From assembly GCA_945860255.1 (NCBI GenBank), contig CAMAQI010000003.1, forward strand, positions 1 through 35,210: a stretch of 35,210 bases of DNA, written 5' to 3'. The stretch comes from Methylacidiphilum caldifontis (lineage in GTDB: Bacteria > Verrucomicrobiota > Verrucomicrobiia > Methylacidiphilales > CAMAQI01). The notes under the pieces were generated by a model. It saw only the letters and a list, made by a program, of their open reading frames with translations, searched no databases and was not told the origin of the DNA. Positions within the stretch are counted from its first letter, which is position 1. Every line of letters starts with the position of its first letter. This document shows positions 24,222 to 33,599 of the stretch, one piece after another. The position numbers and the translations under genes were made by a program.

Positions 24222-25205
24222 TCACCGTCGCTTATCAGAGGATCTAAAGAATGCGACGAGAGGACGGTGGTCGCTGGCTGAGGTACTGAGATAGGATTCG
24301 GGGTCTCCTTCTTTGGAGCGGTAGATAAAGGACTTTTCTTTGATCCAATCGCGCATGAGTCCTTCGCTAGCGATCATGTAATCGATTCGGCTATAGGATT
24401 TGTCGGGAAAGTAGAAATGAGTCCACCAGTCTCCGAGCCAGTCTTGGAGCCAGAGGTCGTAGGTGGGAATCTCGCTTCCTTTCGTTCCGATAATGGTTTT
24501 AACGGCCTTACTGCGAGGGGTATCATTGAGATCTCCCATCAGCAGGAGATTTGCTTCAGGCTGGGCAACAAGAAGTCGGTTCAGGGTGTTTTTGATGAGC
24601 AGGGCTTCTTGACGTCTGACGTAGTCATCTCCTGTTTCATTGGGGGAATCGGAAAGAAGGGAGGGGTCGGGACGTTTTGATTTGAGGTGAACCTGCATGA
24701 GTTGAAGTTCGTAGTCAGGAGTAATTTGAATGCGAAGATGGAGAAGTCCTCTTAAGAGTCCTTGGGGAGAACGCTCACGAGAGCCTTCTTTGGATTGATG
24801 GGTGACTTCGAATTGAAGGCTGGAATGAGAGTATTGTTCAAGAATCGGAAAACGGGAGAAGACGGCGCATTGGATTCGTAAGTCACTGCCATGAACGGTG
24901 GCGAAATAGGGATAATCGAGGCCCACTTTTTTAAGCCGCTCTTGGAGGAGTTTTAGGTAACGATCTTGAGGGTCACGAAGGATCTCACTAACTCCAAGAA
25001 TATCAGGGTGAATTCGTTTCAGAATCGTGAGAATGGATTTCATCTCCTCCTCCGGTTTCATGGCCTCTTTTTCAAATCGTCCGTTGACAAATCGGTCGGT
25101 GACCCCCCAGTTCTGGATGTTCCAGGTACAGACAGAGTAGCTTTCGGAAGATTGAGAAAAAAGCGTGACTGAGTGTAGGAAAAGAAAAAAGAGGAAAAGA
25201 GGCAT
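24222..25205 (-). CDS. Exported endonuclease/exonuclease/phosphatase-family protein
   Basis: Metal-dependent phosphodiesterase or nuclease of the EEP (DNase I-like) superfamily; substrate unknown. From ATG 25205 the 327-residue protein opens with a signal peptide (MPLFLFFLFLHSVTLFSQS), pointing to a periplasmic or secreted location. Active-site residues expected for the fold are present: N29 in CTWNIQNWG, E74 in GVSEIL, LMQVHLKSKRPD, the MGDLNDTP segment, RIDYMIAS, and the terminal D312-H313 in SASDHRPL. A TTG at 25253 would add 16 residues before the signal peptide and is less likely. It is divergent from the DoxX gene and 188 bases upstream of the transpeptidase gene on the same strand. Confidence 0.85.
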   Translation of the reverse strand: MPLFLFFLFLHSVTLFSQSSESYSVCTWNIQNWGVTDRFVNGRFEKEAMKPEEEMKSILTILKRIHPDILGVSEILRDPQDRYLKLLQERLKKVGLDYPYFATVHGSDLRIQCAVFSRFPILEQYSHSSLQFEVTHQSKEGSRERSPQGLLRGLLHLRIQITPDYELQLMQVHLKSKRPDPSLLSDSPNETGDDYVRRQEALLIKNTLNRLLVAQPEANLLLMGDLNDTPRSKAVKTIIGTKGSEIPTYDLWLQDWLGDWWTHFYFPDKSYSRIDYMIASEGLMRDWIKEKSFIYRSKEGDPESYLSTSASDHRPLVAFFRSSDKRR

Positions 25206-25385
25206 GATGAGGAGTTGGGAGAAAAAAGGGGAGTCGTCAAGAGATTGTCTCAAGTCAGGGGGTCCGAAGGGGATAGAAAATGTGACTTTTTGAATCGCTC
25301 ATTCTAATTATTGTCCGTTTTATTCAAGATATTTGTCCATTTCTCAATTAGATTTAAATTCGAAATCTTGCCAAGGAAATATTAA

Positions 25386-25910
25386 ATGAAAATAATCATC
25401 CAATCGTTGTCTGCAATTTATCAATCCCCATCAATTCTCAGTTTTTGGCTGCTTCGTCTCTGGTTAGGGTTTCGAGCCTTACTAACTGGAATTGAAAAAT
25501 TTTCTGGTTATAAAATTGTTCAGGAACCCCTTTTAGATGAAACGGGAAATCCGGATATCACTGGGGCGATTGTTGAGGTTAAATACAAGTTTTATGCCTT
25601 GGCGAATTATCATGGGCTTCCAGAGGCATTATCGGCCAACTTTAAGAAAGAGCCACTACTTCATCCGTTTTTATTAAACGCTTATGCGACTGTTTTGGGG
25701 CCGCTTCTTCTTCTCACGGGAGGTTGTTTGTTGCTGGGGCTTTTCACGCGACTTTCACTTTATGTGATGGGGCTTCTTTATATTTCTTTGACCTTTGGAT
25801 TGATCATGATCAATCAGAACGACGGAATAGCCGCTTTAGCGGTGCATGTAGGTCTTTGCGCGTATGCACTTCATTTATCAGTGCATAATAAACTGGAGAT
25901 CGTTCGTTAA
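25386..25910 (+). CDS. DoxX/DoxD-like integral membrane protein
   Basis: Four-helix membrane protein of 174 residues related to the DoxX family (similar to the DoxD subunit of thiosulfate:quinone oxidoreductase). Segments FWLLRLWLGFRALLTGIEKF and NAYATVLGPLLLLTGGCLLL with LGLFTRLS are typical. Between helices 1 and 2 lies a 60-residue hydrophilic insert (LLDETGNPDITG...). Function is not established for this subgroup; such proteins often sit beside Tat-exported Gfo/Idh/MocA oxidoreductases, as here, suggesting a quinone-linked electron outlet, which is an inference. AAGGAAA lies eight bases before the ATG. First gene of a possible eight-gene plus-strand unit. Confidence 0.78.
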   Translation: MKIIIQSLSAIYQSPSILSFWLLRLWLGFRALLTGIEKFSGYKIVQEPLLDETGNPDITGAIVEVKYKFYALANYHGLPEALSANFKKEPLLHPFLLNAYATVLGPLLLLTGGCLLLGLFTRLSLYVMGLLYISLTFGLIMINQNDGIAALAVHVGLCAYALHLSVHNKLEIVR

Positions 25911-25970
25911 TTATAGATTTCTTCAAATGTCTATCGATTCAGATGATAAAATGAGTTGGAGGAAAAAAAG

Positions 25971-27317
25971 ATGAAACAAGCAAATTTTGGCTCTCTATTG
26001 ACTCGGCGAGATTTTATGGCGCGTTCTGCACTTCTTGGAGCGGGGACACTTCTCACAAGCTCATGGGCTTTTGGAGAAACGCAAACGAAGCCCATCGCTG
26101 CTGCCTCTTCAAATGATATTCAAATTGCGATTGTGGGGGTAGGGGCTCAAGGGCGTATCTTGATGGATGCCTTGCTTCAAATTCCGAATATTCGCGTTCG
26201 GGCCGTCTGTGATATTTGGGATTATGCTCGAAAGTATGCCGTCAATAAACTGAAACAAGCAGGAATGGAGGCAACGGGGTATATTGACATCGAAGAGATG
26301 CTCCAAAAAGAAAAACTGGATGCGGTGGTGATTGCGACTCCTGATTTCTGGCATGCTCCGCATACCAATCTCTGTCTGAAGGCGGGGCTCCATGTTTATT
26401 GCGAAAAGATGATGTCCAACACCGTGGAAGGGGCCCGTTCGATGGTCCGTACCATGCGTGAGACGGGGAAGCTTTTACAGATTGGCCATCAACGTCGCAG
26501 TAACCCTCGTTATATGCATTCCCTTTTTAATTTGATTCAAAAAGGAAATCTTTTGGGGAAGATGACTTGTGCAAGTGCCCAGTGGAACCGTGCCGTAGCA
26601 GAGGATGTCGGCTTTCCGAAGGCTTACGAAATTCCAGCGGCGACATTGAGTCGATTTGGTTTCAAAGATATGCATCAATTTCGTAATTGGCGTTGGTTCC
26701 GTGATTTAAGCGGGGGGCCGATTTCTGATCTTGGGGCGCATCAGATCGATATTTTCAATTGGTATTTTGGGGTTCGTCCAAAAAGTCTTATGGCATCGGG
26801 GGGAACTGATTATTATCAAGGGCGAGAGCATTATGATAATGTGATGGTGGTTTATGAGTATCCACTGGCACATGGAACTGCACGGGCCTTTTATCAGGTA
26901 CAGACGACGACGAGCTCAGGGGGGGGATATTTTGAACTTTTTAATGGGGATCAAGGATCGCTGCAGATCTCTGAAAATCCTCGTTTAACGAAAGTTTATC
27001 GTGAGACAACCGCTCCTTCGTGGGAACCGCTTGTTGAAAAGCATTATCTTGCGAAGTCGGCTTATGTTGCCCCTTCTGCTGAGAAAGTCGATTCCCGGGA
27101 GAGTAAACCGCCAGAAGGGTTTGAGATTCCGGTTGTGTTGAATAAAAAACTTCATCAACCGCATCTTGAAAACTTTTTTGATGTTGTTCGGGGAAAAGGG
27201 CAGTTGACCTGTGCGGCAGATCATGCCTTTGAGAGTGAGGCCTCGATTTTTCCAGTGAATGCGGCGGTTGAGGCGCGAAAAGTGATCGATCTGACCCCAG
27301 AGATGTTTGCCGTTTAA
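25971..27317 (+). CDS. Tat-exported Gfo/Idh/MocA-family oxidoreductase
   Basis: NAD(P)-dependent sugar or polyol dehydrogenase family member. A twin-arginine signal (TRRDFMARSALLGAGTLL) directs folded export with its bound cofactor. The Rossmann domain shows GVGAQGRILMDALLQ and YCEKMM, where the family has EKP, and the catalytic region shows SGGPISDLGAHQIDIFNWYFG with the expected D-x-x-x-H-x-x-D. Length 448 is usual for exported members. I chose ATG 25971, preceded by GGAGGA (25958-25963), over an in-frame TTG at 25956 that lies in the ribosome site. Lies 60 bases after the DoxX gene and 21 before the isomerase; substrate unknown. Confidence 0.9.
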   Translation: MKQANFGSLLTRRDFMARSALLGAGTLLTSSWAFGETQTKPIAAASSNDIQIAIVGVGAQGRILMDALLQIPNIRVRAVCDIWDYARKYAVNKLKQAGMEATGYIDIEEMLQKEKLDAVVIATPDFWHAPHTNLCLKAGLHVYCEKMMSNTVEGARSMVRTMRETGKLLQIGHQRRSNPRYMHSLFNLIQKGNLLGKMTCASAQWNRAVAEDVGFPKAYEIPAATLSRFGFKDMHQFRNWRWFRDLSGGPISDLGAHQIDIFNWYFGVRPKSLMASGGTDYYQGREHYDNVMVVYEYPLAHGTARAFYQVQTTTSSGGGYFELFNGDQGSLQISENPRLTKVYRETTAPSWEPLVEKHYLAKSAYVAPSAEKVDSRESKPPEGFEIPVVLNKKLHQPHLENFFDVVRGKGQLTCAADHAFESEASIFPVNAAVEARKVIDLTPEMFAV

Positions 27318-27338
27318 AATGATCATTTAAAATTATTT

Positions 27339-28373
27339 ATGAGACCCGTTACCTTATTTACCGGACAGTGGGCTGATTTGCCCCTGAAACAGCTCCTTAC
27401 TCATGTCAAAGCCCTTGGTTTTGATGGGGTCGAATTAGCCTGTTGGGGGGATCACTTTGACCCCATTCTCGCTCTTGAGAACAAAGAGTATATTCCTGAA
27501 CTTTGGAATTTACTTCAATCTCATGGCTTAACCTGTGTCTCGATTTCCTCCCATCTGATTGGGCAGGCGATCTGCGATCGGATTGATGAGCGACATCAAT
27601 CAATTCTTCCCTTGGAGATCTGGGGGGATGGGGAGCCTGAAGGGGTTCGACAACGTGCGGCGGAACGGATGAAAGTAACCGCGCGTGCCGCTCGGAAATT
27701 TTTCGATGCGGCGCCAGCCTCCCTCAAGCCAGAGCGGGTGGTAGTGAATGGGTTTACCGGTTCTTCGATCTGGCATTCATTGTACGCATTTCCTCCGCTT
27801 CCTGTTGGGTACTGGGAAAAGGGATATGAGGATTTTGCGAATCGCTTTCTTCCGATTCTCGATGTTTTCGAGGAAAATGATGTTTACTTTGCCCTCGAAG
27901 CCCATCCGACAGAGATTGCGTTCGATCTCGTCTCTGCAGAAAAATCGGTCCATGCGGTCAAGGGACATCGACGGTTTGGATTTAATTTTGATCCCTCTCA
28001 TTTTGGGTATCAAGGGGTGGACTATGTCCAGTTTATCTATCGATTTGCCGAGCGTATTTTCCATGCGCACATGAAAGATGTTTGGTGGAACAGTGGCAAT
28101 GGATCGGTCGGGGTTTTTGGAGGGCATCTTCCCTTTGGAGATCGTCGACGTCATTGGGATTTTCGCTCGTTAGGACGAGGCAATATCGATTTTGAAAAAA
28201 TTATCGTGGCACTCAATGATATTGGGTATCAAGGGCCGCTTTCTGTGGAGTGGGAGGATGGTCGTATGGATCGTTTTCACGGGGCCAAGGAATCGTGCGA
28301 GTTTGTTCGTCGACTTCAGTTTACGCCGAGTGACGCCGCCTTTGACTCCGCTTTTTCGAAGGAGGTCGCATGA
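27339..28373 (+). CDS. Xylose-isomerase-like TIM-barrel sugar isomerase/epimerase
   Basis: Cytoplasmic TIM-barrel protein of the AP-endonuclease-2/xylose-isomerase superfamily, 344 residues. Probable divalent-metal ligands are E187 ([13 protein letters not shown]), D218 ([12 protein letters not shown]), H244 (HAHMKD) and E304 ([11 protein letters not shown]). The pattern resembles sugar-phosphate or inosose/ketose isomerases and epimerases, but the substrate cannot be read from the sequence. The gene ends in an ATGA overlap with the following oxidoreductase, so both proteins are probably made together and act on the same pathway as the exported dehydrogenase. No strong ribosome site is visible before the ATG. 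Confidence 0.88.
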   Translation: MRPVTLFTGQWADLPLKQLLTHVKALGFDGVELACWGDHFDPILALENKEYIPELWNLLQSHGLTCVSISSHLIGQAICDRIDERHQSILPLEIWGDGEPEGVRQRAAERMKVTARAARKFFDAAPASLKPERVVVNGFTGSSIWHSLYAFPPLPVGYWEKGYEDFANRFLPILDVFEENDVYFALEAHPTEIAFDLVSAEKSVHAVKGHRRFGFNFDPSHFGYQGVDYVQFIYRFAERIFHAHMKDVWWNSGNGSVGVFGGHLPFGDRRRHWDFRSLGRGNIDFEKIIVALNDIGYQGPLSVEWEDGRMDRFHGAKESCEFVRRLQFTPSDAAFDSAFSKEVA

Positions 28374-29527
28374 GTCGAAAGATTCGAATGGGGATGATTG
28401 GCGGGGGGGAGGGATCATTTATTGGAGCCGTGCATCGGATGGCGGCAAATTTGGATGGTCAAATTGAATTGGTTGCGGGCTGTTTTTCGTCGCAGAAAGA
28501 GCGAAACAAGATCTCCGGGAAGCAATTATTCATTGAGCCACGACGGATTTATTCTGACTTTGAATCGATGGCGAAAGGGGAGGCAACATTGCCTGAAGGA
28601 GAACGAATTGACTTTGTCTCAATCGTCACTCCAAATCATTTACATTACACCCCTGCGATGGCTTTTTTGAAAGAAGGATTTCATGTGGTTTGTGATAAGC
28701 CGATGACCTTCACATTAAAAGAGGCCTTAGAATTACGGAAGGCGGCACAGAAATCAAAAAAACTTTTCATGCTCACGCATAATTACAGTGGGTATCCGAT
28801 GATTCAAGAGGCCCGAGAGCAGGTTAAAAAAGGAGCCCTAGGGAAGATCCTAAAAATTGTCGTTGAGTATTCACAGGGGTGGCTGTTAAAGCGGATTGAG
28901 CGTGAAGGACAAAAGCAGGCGGTTTGGCGTACCGATCCTAAAAAAGCCGGAATTTCATGCTGTATTGGAGATATCGGGACACACGGCGAACATCTTGCAC
29001 GATTTGTGACCGGCTTGGAAATCGAGAGTCTTTGTGCCGATTTAACGACCTTTATTAAGGGACGACCTCTTGAAGATGATGGGAATGTACTCCTGCGTTA
29101 CAAGGGAGGAGCAAAGGGGGTCTTGATTTCATCGCAGATTATGGCCGGGGAAGAGAATAACTTAGTACTTCGAGTCTACGGCGAAAAAGCCTCATTAGAA
29201 TGGCATCAAGAACATCCCAATGAGTTGAGTTTGAAATTTTTGGATCAGCCGCGACAAATTCTTCGTCGAGGAAATAGTTACATCGGTGATGTCGCAAAAG
29301 ATTACACGCGGATTCCGTTTGGGCATCCGGAGGCCTTCTTAGAGGCGTTTGCGAATCTATATCAATCGATGGTACGAGCCATACGGCATCGGGAATCGAC
29401 CTCCGACCCCACCCTTCTTCGAGATTTTCCCGGAGTTGAAGATGGAGTAAAGGGGATGGCTTTTGTGGAGACAGTGGTACGGAGTTCAAAAAGTTCTCAA
29501 AAATGGACGAAACTGACAAAGTCTTGA
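28370..29527 (+). CDS. Cytoplasmic Gfo/Idh/MocA-family oxidoreductase
   Basis: Second NAD(P)-dependent dehydrogenase of the cluster, 385 residues and without a signal peptide, so cytoplasmic. It shows a glycine-rich nucleotide site [18 protein letters not shown] near the start, the family CDKPMT (EKP-equivalent lysine), and [19 protein letters not shown] in the catalytic domain. [20 protein letters not shown] near the end is typical of members paired with xylose-isomerase-like proteins. The ATGA overlap with the isomerase gene indicates translational coupling. Probable role: oxidising or re-reducing a keto-sugar made by the isomerase (inference). Confidence 0.9.
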   Translation: MSRKIRMGMIGGGEGSFIGAVHRMAANLDGQIELVAGCFSSQKERNKISGKQLFIEPRRIYSDFESMAKGEATLPEGERIDFVSIVTPNHLHYTPAMAFLKEGFHVVCDKPMTFTLKEALELRKAAQKSKKLFMLTHNYSGYPMIQEAREQVKKGALGKILKIVVEYSQGWLLKRIEREGQKQAVWRTDPKKAGISCCIGDIGTHGEHLARFVTGLEIESLCADLTTFIKGRPLEDDGNVLLRYKGGAKGVLISSQIMAGEENNLVLRVYGEKASLEWHQEHPNELSLKFLDQPRQILRRGNSYIGDVAKDYTRIPFGHPEAFLEAFANLYQSMVRAIRHRESTSDPTLLRDFPGVEDGVKGMAFVETVVRSSKSSQKWTKLTKS

Positions 29528-29563
29528 ATCTTTTAAAAATCAAGATAACCTAAGGAAAAGCGA

Positions 29564-30220
29564 ATGAAAAAAATATCAATGCAAGTTAAATTAATCGTTC
29601 CCCTCTTGGCTCTCATTTTTTACCCGCTTCAGGCAGCAGAGGCACCTGTTTCGATCTCATTTCCACCCCCGAAGATTATTGGGACTCCTGTTCCGATTAA
29701 GGTTCCGAATTTGGAAAAACCGGGAAAACAGCCAACGATTATAGCTCCTGCGGGAACCGTTAACCTTGCCGCAAACAAGAAAGTGACTTCGAGTGATGCC
29801 GCCCCGATCATTGGTGATCTTTCCTGTGTTACTGATGGCGATAAACTTTCCGATGATGGTTATTTTGTGGAGCTGGCGGAGGGAAAGCAATGGGTTCAGA
29901 TTGATCTCGGGAAAAGTTCTCCGCTTTATGGAATCGTTCTTTGGCATTATCATGGACAGCAGCGCGTCTATTTTAACGTTGTGGTTCAAGTATCAGACGA
30001 CGAAGATTTTTTGACCAACGTCAAAACGGTTTTTAACAACGATCGCGATAATTCCTTAGGCCTCGGCGCCGGAACGAATCTTTCCTATATCGATACAAAT
30101 GAAGGAAAAGTTATTCCGTTGAATAAAATTTCAGGGCGTTACGTTCGACTTTTTAGCAAAGGCAACACCTCGAATGCGGCCAATCACTATATTGAAGTTG
30201 AGGTATACGGAACTCCATAA
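29564..30220 (+). CDS. Exported discoidin (F5/8 type C)-like protein
   Basis: 218-residue exported protein. Residues 1-25 form a signal peptide ending PLQAAEA. A Pro-rich spacer follows, then a beta-sandwich resembling galactose-binding/discoidin domains from about residue 65: NLAANKKVTSSD, DLSCVTDGDKLSDDGYFVEL, KQWVQIDLGKSSPLYGIVLWHYH, and ISGRYVRLFSKGNTSNAANHYIEVEVYG at the end. Such domains bind carbohydrate or act as adhesion modules; no catalytic domain is attached. AAGGAAAAG precedes the ATG. Located 36 bases after the sugar oxidoreductase, so it may help bind the polymer whose sugars the cluster processes (inference). Confidence 0.75.
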   Translation: MKKISMQVKLIVPLLALIFYPLQAAEAPVSISFPPPKIIGTPVPIKVPNLEKPGKQPTIIAPAGTVNLAANKKVTSSDAAPIIGDLSCVTDGDKLSDDGYFVELAEGKQWVQIDLGKSSPLYGIVLWHYHGQQRVYFNVVVQVSDDEDFLTNVKTVFNNDRDNSLGLGAGTNLSYIDTNEGKVIPLNKISGRYVRLFSKGNTSNAANHYIEVEVYGTP

Positions 30221-30265
30221 TTCAGAGAAGCGATTTAGAAATAGAAGCGCCTATCCGTTAATCTT

Positions 30266-31162
30266 ATGAAGTCACATCGTTTTGAACATCAAGCGATGGC
30301 GACAGTATTTGAGATCTGGATCAATTCAGAAGATCAGGCCTATGCGAAGCAGGCGGCATTGGAGGCCAAGAGGCTTATCGATGAAATTGAGTCGGAGCTG
30401 AGCTTTTATCGCGAGGAAAGTGACATTAGTCGTATTAATGCGTTGCAGCTGGGGGAAACGATTTTCATTGGAGAGCATACAAGACGTTCTCTCCTCCTTT
30501 CTCTTGAGCTTTGTCAAGAAACGCAAGGGGCCTTTGATCCGAATGTCGGGCATTCGATGAAAGTGATTAAAGATGAAAAGGGGAATGCTTCCCATTGGTC
30601 TGAGTGGTTTACTTTAAAAAAGAGATCTGCGGTCGAGTCGAAAGGACTACTAATATTTGATGAATCCAAGCGGAGTGTCGAACTTGGAAGTGAACTTCCT
30701 GTTGCCTTTGATCTTGGGGCGATTGGGAAAGGGTATGCTCTTGATCGACTGGCGTTATTGTTGAAGGAGTGGGAGTTGTCTCGTTTTCTTCTTTCTGGGG
30801 GAGGAAGTAGTCTTCTTGCCGGAGCCTCCCCAGAGGGAGAAGTGGGGTGGCAGGTGGCGCTGGGGAAAAAAGAATATGAAATCTCCGAGAGGTCACTTGG
30901 TGCCTCGGGGATTCAGCTCAAGGGAGCCCATATTATTGATCCCCGGAGTGGATTGCCAACGGCACGATTTAGAGCTTGGGCATTTGCAAAAAGTGCGGCA
31001 CGAAGTGACGCCCTTTCAACCGCAGCGATGCTCTTGCCTCTTAATTGGTTTCAAGATCGAATCGACTCCTCATCTGAGGAGCTCTTTTGTATTCAAGAAA
31101 CAGAGCAAAGCGAACCGCTGTTTTTTGGGGCTTTCCCAAACGAAAAGAGCTTCGTAGAATAG
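30266..31162 (+). CDS. apbE: FAD:protein FMN transferase (ApbE family)
   Basis: Attaches FMN covalently to threonine in target flavoproteins such as Nqr/Rnf subunits. Conserved parts are present: LSFYREESDISRINAL, GAFDPNVGHSM, DLGAIGKGYALDRL, the glycine-rich LLSGGGSSLLAG, GASGIQLKGAHIIDPRSG, and the magnesium-site SDALSTAAMLL. Length 298 fits the family core. Most ApbE proteins are periplasmic lipoproteins, whereas this one has no visible signal peptide (starts MKSHRFEHQAMATVFEIWI), so it may act in the cytoplasm or use a start not visible here. No target flavoprotein is encoded in this window. No clear ribosome site. Confidence 0.88.
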   Translation: MKSHRFEHQAMATVFEIWINSEDQAYAKQAALEAKRLIDEIESELSFYREESDISRINALQLGETIFIGEHTRRSLLLSLELCQETQGAFDPNVGHSMKVIKDEKGNASHWSEWFTLKKRSAVESKGLLIFDESKRSVELGSELPVAFDLGAIGKGYALDRLALLLKEWELSRFLLSGGGSSLLAGASPEGEVGWQVALGKKEYEISERSLGASGIQLKGAHIIDPRSGLPTARFRAWAFAKSAARSDALSTAAMLLPLNWFQDRIDSSSEELFCIQETEQSEPLFFGAFPNEKSFVE

Positions 31163-31170
31163 AAATCATT

Positions 31171-31962
31171 ATGGCAAAGATCAACTCCACGATCTCTTCT
31201 TTGGGTCAGATCTCCGATCAGCTTCTTTTTTCACTGGAATTTAAATCCTTTCCGATCTCCTCGGAGCTTGTTTTTCAATTAATGAATCTGCTTAAGGACG
31301 TTCATTTTTTCGTTAAAAATTGTGAAGGAAAGTTTATTGCGGTGAATCGGGCATTTCAGCTCAATGCGGTGGGCTCTGAGGAACGGTCAATGCTCGGAAA
31401 AATCGATGAAGACTTTTTTCCGATTGATCTGGCAAGTAAATTTATGGAGGACGATCAAACGGTTTTAAAAAGCGGAATGCCGTTGCTTCATCGGATCGAA
31501 TTGATTCCCCATACCGATCTTTCGGTTTATTGGTATGAAACAAACAAGTTTCCTGTTTTTGATTCTGAGCGGCGTGTTGTTGGGCTTGTGGGGACGACCC
31601 ATCAGATCTCGGAGAGCCATCAGGGAATTACCTCCTCTTCTGAAATAAATAAGGCACTTTCCTATCTTCGGAATAATTTTTCTCGAAGAATTGAGTTAGA
31701 AGAAGTTGCGGAGTATTCGGGGTTAGAGTCTCGGACATTGAATCGGCGTTTTACTCGACTCTTTCAGTTGACTCCGATTCAATTTCTTCGAAAAATCCGA
31801 TTAAATGCCGTTTGCCAGCTCTTGATTCGAACGGATAAGAGTATTTCAGAAATTACCTATGACACCGGATTTTGTGATCAAAGTCATCTGAATCGCGATT
31901 TTCTCAAAAAAATTAAAATGACCCCATTTCAGTATCGAAAAAAATATAAACATGATTTTTAG
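31171..31962 (+). CDS. PAS-domain AraC-family transcriptional regulator
   Basis: Predicted DNA-binding regulator of 263 residues. Residues about 30-140 form a PAS-like sensor (LLKDVHFFVKNCEGKFIAVN, then FETNKFPVFD-type strands and VVGLVGTTHQIS). Residues about 160-263 carry the double helix-turn-helix of AraC proteins (LEEVAEYSGLESRTLNRRFTRLF, then ISEITYDTGFCDQSHLNRDFLKK with the terminal MTPFQYRKKY). I chose ATG 31171, eight bases after apbE; the longer frame from 31087 would overlap apbE heavily. In similar bacteria such PAS-AraC proteins control neighbouring sugar genes, so the cluster upstream is the obvious candidate target. The sensed ligand is unknown. Confidence 0.85.
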   Translation: MAKINSTISSLGQISDQLLFSLEFKSFPISSELVFQLMNLLKDVHFFVKNCEGKFIAVNRAFQLNAVGSEERSMLGKIDEDFFPIDLASKFMEDDQTVLKSGMPLLHRIELIPHTDLSVYWYETNKFPVFDSERRVVGLVGTTHQISESHQGITSSSEINKALSYLRNNFSRRIELEEVAEYSGLESRTLNRRFTRLFQLTPIQFLRKIRLNAVCQLLIRTDKSISEITYDTGFCDQSHLNRDFLKKIKMTPFQYRKKYKHDF

Positions 31963-31963
31963 G

Positions 31964-33409
31964 ATGAAGAAAGGAACCCTATTAGTTTCCTGTTTATTTA
32001 TTGCGCTCCTTGTTTTGATAAGTTTTTCTTTTCGATCAGATCTCTCTTACAAAATCCCCTTTCACACCGATGAATCGACCCAAGCGTGGATTCTCCAGGA
32101 GGGAATGAAATTAGGGTATATCAAATATGATCCGCTGCATCATCATGGTCCAGCACCTCTGTATCTTAGGCAACTTTTTTTGGGTTTTCAGCAAAGTTCC
32201 GATTGGGGGGAATGGACGGAGCCCGGGCTTCGTCGGTCGGGAATCTATTGTTCGATTTTAACGCTTGTCCTTTTTTTTGTGATGCTTGTTCGCTATTCCG
32301 TATATTCTGCCCTTTTGACAGGGCTTCTTTTTGCCTTTCATCCCTATTTGATTTATTATCACACCCAAGCGATTCATGAGCCTATTTTTGTTTTTTTTGG
32401 AATTGCTCTCTTAAGTTCTCTTCATTATGCAAAACTGAAATCGAGTTTTATCCTGCTGCTTGTTGCTGGAATTTTTGCGGGACTTTTTCAATCGAGCAAG
32501 GAGACGTGGGTTCTCCTTCCTGTTTGTGCTTTTTTTGCTTGGGGGGTGAATGGGTCGCTGCGTTCTTTTTTGCCCCTTTTTATCGAGGCCAATCGTGCAA
32601 TTTACTTTTTTTTGGGGGCGATATTGATCTCTGTTCTTCTCTATTCCGGTTTTTTTCAAGATCTTCACGGAATTTTCAATTCTTGGGCCACTTTTTGGAG
32701 TTATCAAACGGAAGAAGGACATACGAAGCCGTTTTTTTGGTATTTCCAGTCACTCTTTGGATTATTCCCCTTAAATCTCCCGTTGCTGCTCTGCTCACTT
32801 GTTTGGGTCATTCCGTGGATTCCATTAAAAAATAAATCGGCGGTTCCTTGCTGGGTTTGCGTGTGGAAGTGGATCGCTCTTTTTCAGCTCATCAGCTATT
32901 CGTTGATTCCGTATAAAACTCCGTGGCTTCTTTTGTTGGCCTGGACCTTGATCATTCCTGCTGCGGGGTGTCAGCTTGACTTGTTTTTACGCTCTTCGTA
33001 TTGGCATAAACGACTCGGTATTTTAATGATCTTGTTGCTTGGAATCGGGTTTTACGTTCTTCAATGGAACCCATTAAGTGCCTCTCTCTATCCCTATTCT
33101 TATTCTGCGACTTCGACAGAGATTCACGGAGTTCTTGAGTTCGTCAGAAAAAAACAAAGATCTGTTCATCGGGAGATTCGAATAGCCGTCGAAGGGGATT
33201 CGTATTGGCCGCTTCCTTGGTATCTCAGGGGATATCCTTCCGTTGGGTATTTTGAACATGAAGCCCCCGAAGGGTTCGATTATATTATGAGCGTAGAACC
33301 GCAATTGACAAAGGAGTCGAGATTAGATCAATGGGAGTTGCGAGAAAATATTGCGGTGACATTGATCGATTGTGCGGTCCCGACGCAAATGATTGATCAG
33401 AAACAATAA
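31964..33409 (+). CDS. GT39-like membrane glycosyltransferase (TIGR03663-type)
   Basis: Large polytopic protein, 481 residues and about ten membrane helices, of the GT-C superfamily (PMT/ArnT-like). The first loop has PFHTDESTQAWILQEGMKLG, then YDPLHHHGPAPLYL, closely matching the conserved acidic motif and HGP segment of the TIGR03663 group, which presumably uses a lipid-linked sugar donor on the periplasmic side. YYHTQAIHEPIF and QSSKETWVLLPV are further conserved-looking loops. ATG 31964 (MKKGTLLVS) gives a clean N-terminal helix; ATG 31952 is in frame and overlaps the regulator by 11 bases. The substrate and acceptor are unknown. Followed by a 190-base gap before a convergent gene. Confidence 0.8.
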   Translation: MKKGTLLVSCLFIALLVLISFSFRSDLSYKIPFHTDESTQAWILQEGMKLGYIKYDPLHHHGPAPLYLRQLFLGFQQSSDWGEWTEPGLRRSGIYCSILTLVLFFVMLVRYSVYSALLTGLLFAFHPYLIYYHTQAIHEPIFVFFGIALLSSLHYAKLKSSFILLLVAGIFAGLFQSSKETWVLLPVCAFFAWGVNGSLRSFLPLFIEANRAIYFFLGAILISVLLYSGFFQDLHGIFNSWATFWSYQTEEGHTKPFFWYFQSLFGLFPLNLPLLLCSLVWVIPWIPLKNKSAVPCWVCVWKWIALFQLISYSLIPYKTPWLLLLAWTLIIPAAGCQLDLFLRSSYWHKRLGILMILLLGIGFYVLQWNPLSASLYPYSYSATSTEIHGVLEFVRKKQRSVHREIRIAVEGDSYWPLPWYLRGYPSVGYFEHEAPEGFDYIMSVEPQLTKESRLDQWELRENIAVTLIDCAVPTQMIDQKQ

Positions 33410-33599
33410 ATTATTTCCGCTTCCAGCGTCGAGTGCTTCTCGTTTTACGAGCCTTTTCCCCGTAGCCCGAGGCACAGCTCCGAAAGCATTCGGTGGTGCC
33501 CCTCCAGTTTTTCATCACCAGTTTGGTTGCAGAGTTTACGAGGCGAAGTAGTTTCTCATTCAAGAAATGGGTTGAATGAAAGGGGGAACAAGGCCTCTG
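33410..33599. other. Intergenic region between convergent genes
   Basis: 190 bases, apparently richer in G+C than the flanking glycosyltransferase gene. CTCGT-TTT-ACGAG (33439-33451) is a small perfect hairpin followed by CCTTTT and could be a weak terminator for the glycosyltransferase transcript. The remainder has no open frame of note and no recognisable RNA gene. Confidence 0.3.

Noticed and set aside
29519-29545. Inverted repeat CTTGA...TCAAG at the end of the second Gfo/Idh/MocA gene as a terminator
   Set aside because: The stem is AT-rich with mismatches and is not followed by a T-run; the next gene is only 36 bases away.
33410-33599. RNA gene in the G+C-richer gap between convergent genes
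   Set aside because: Apart from one 5-base-pair hairpin, no tRNA-like or known RNA pattern could be recognised.
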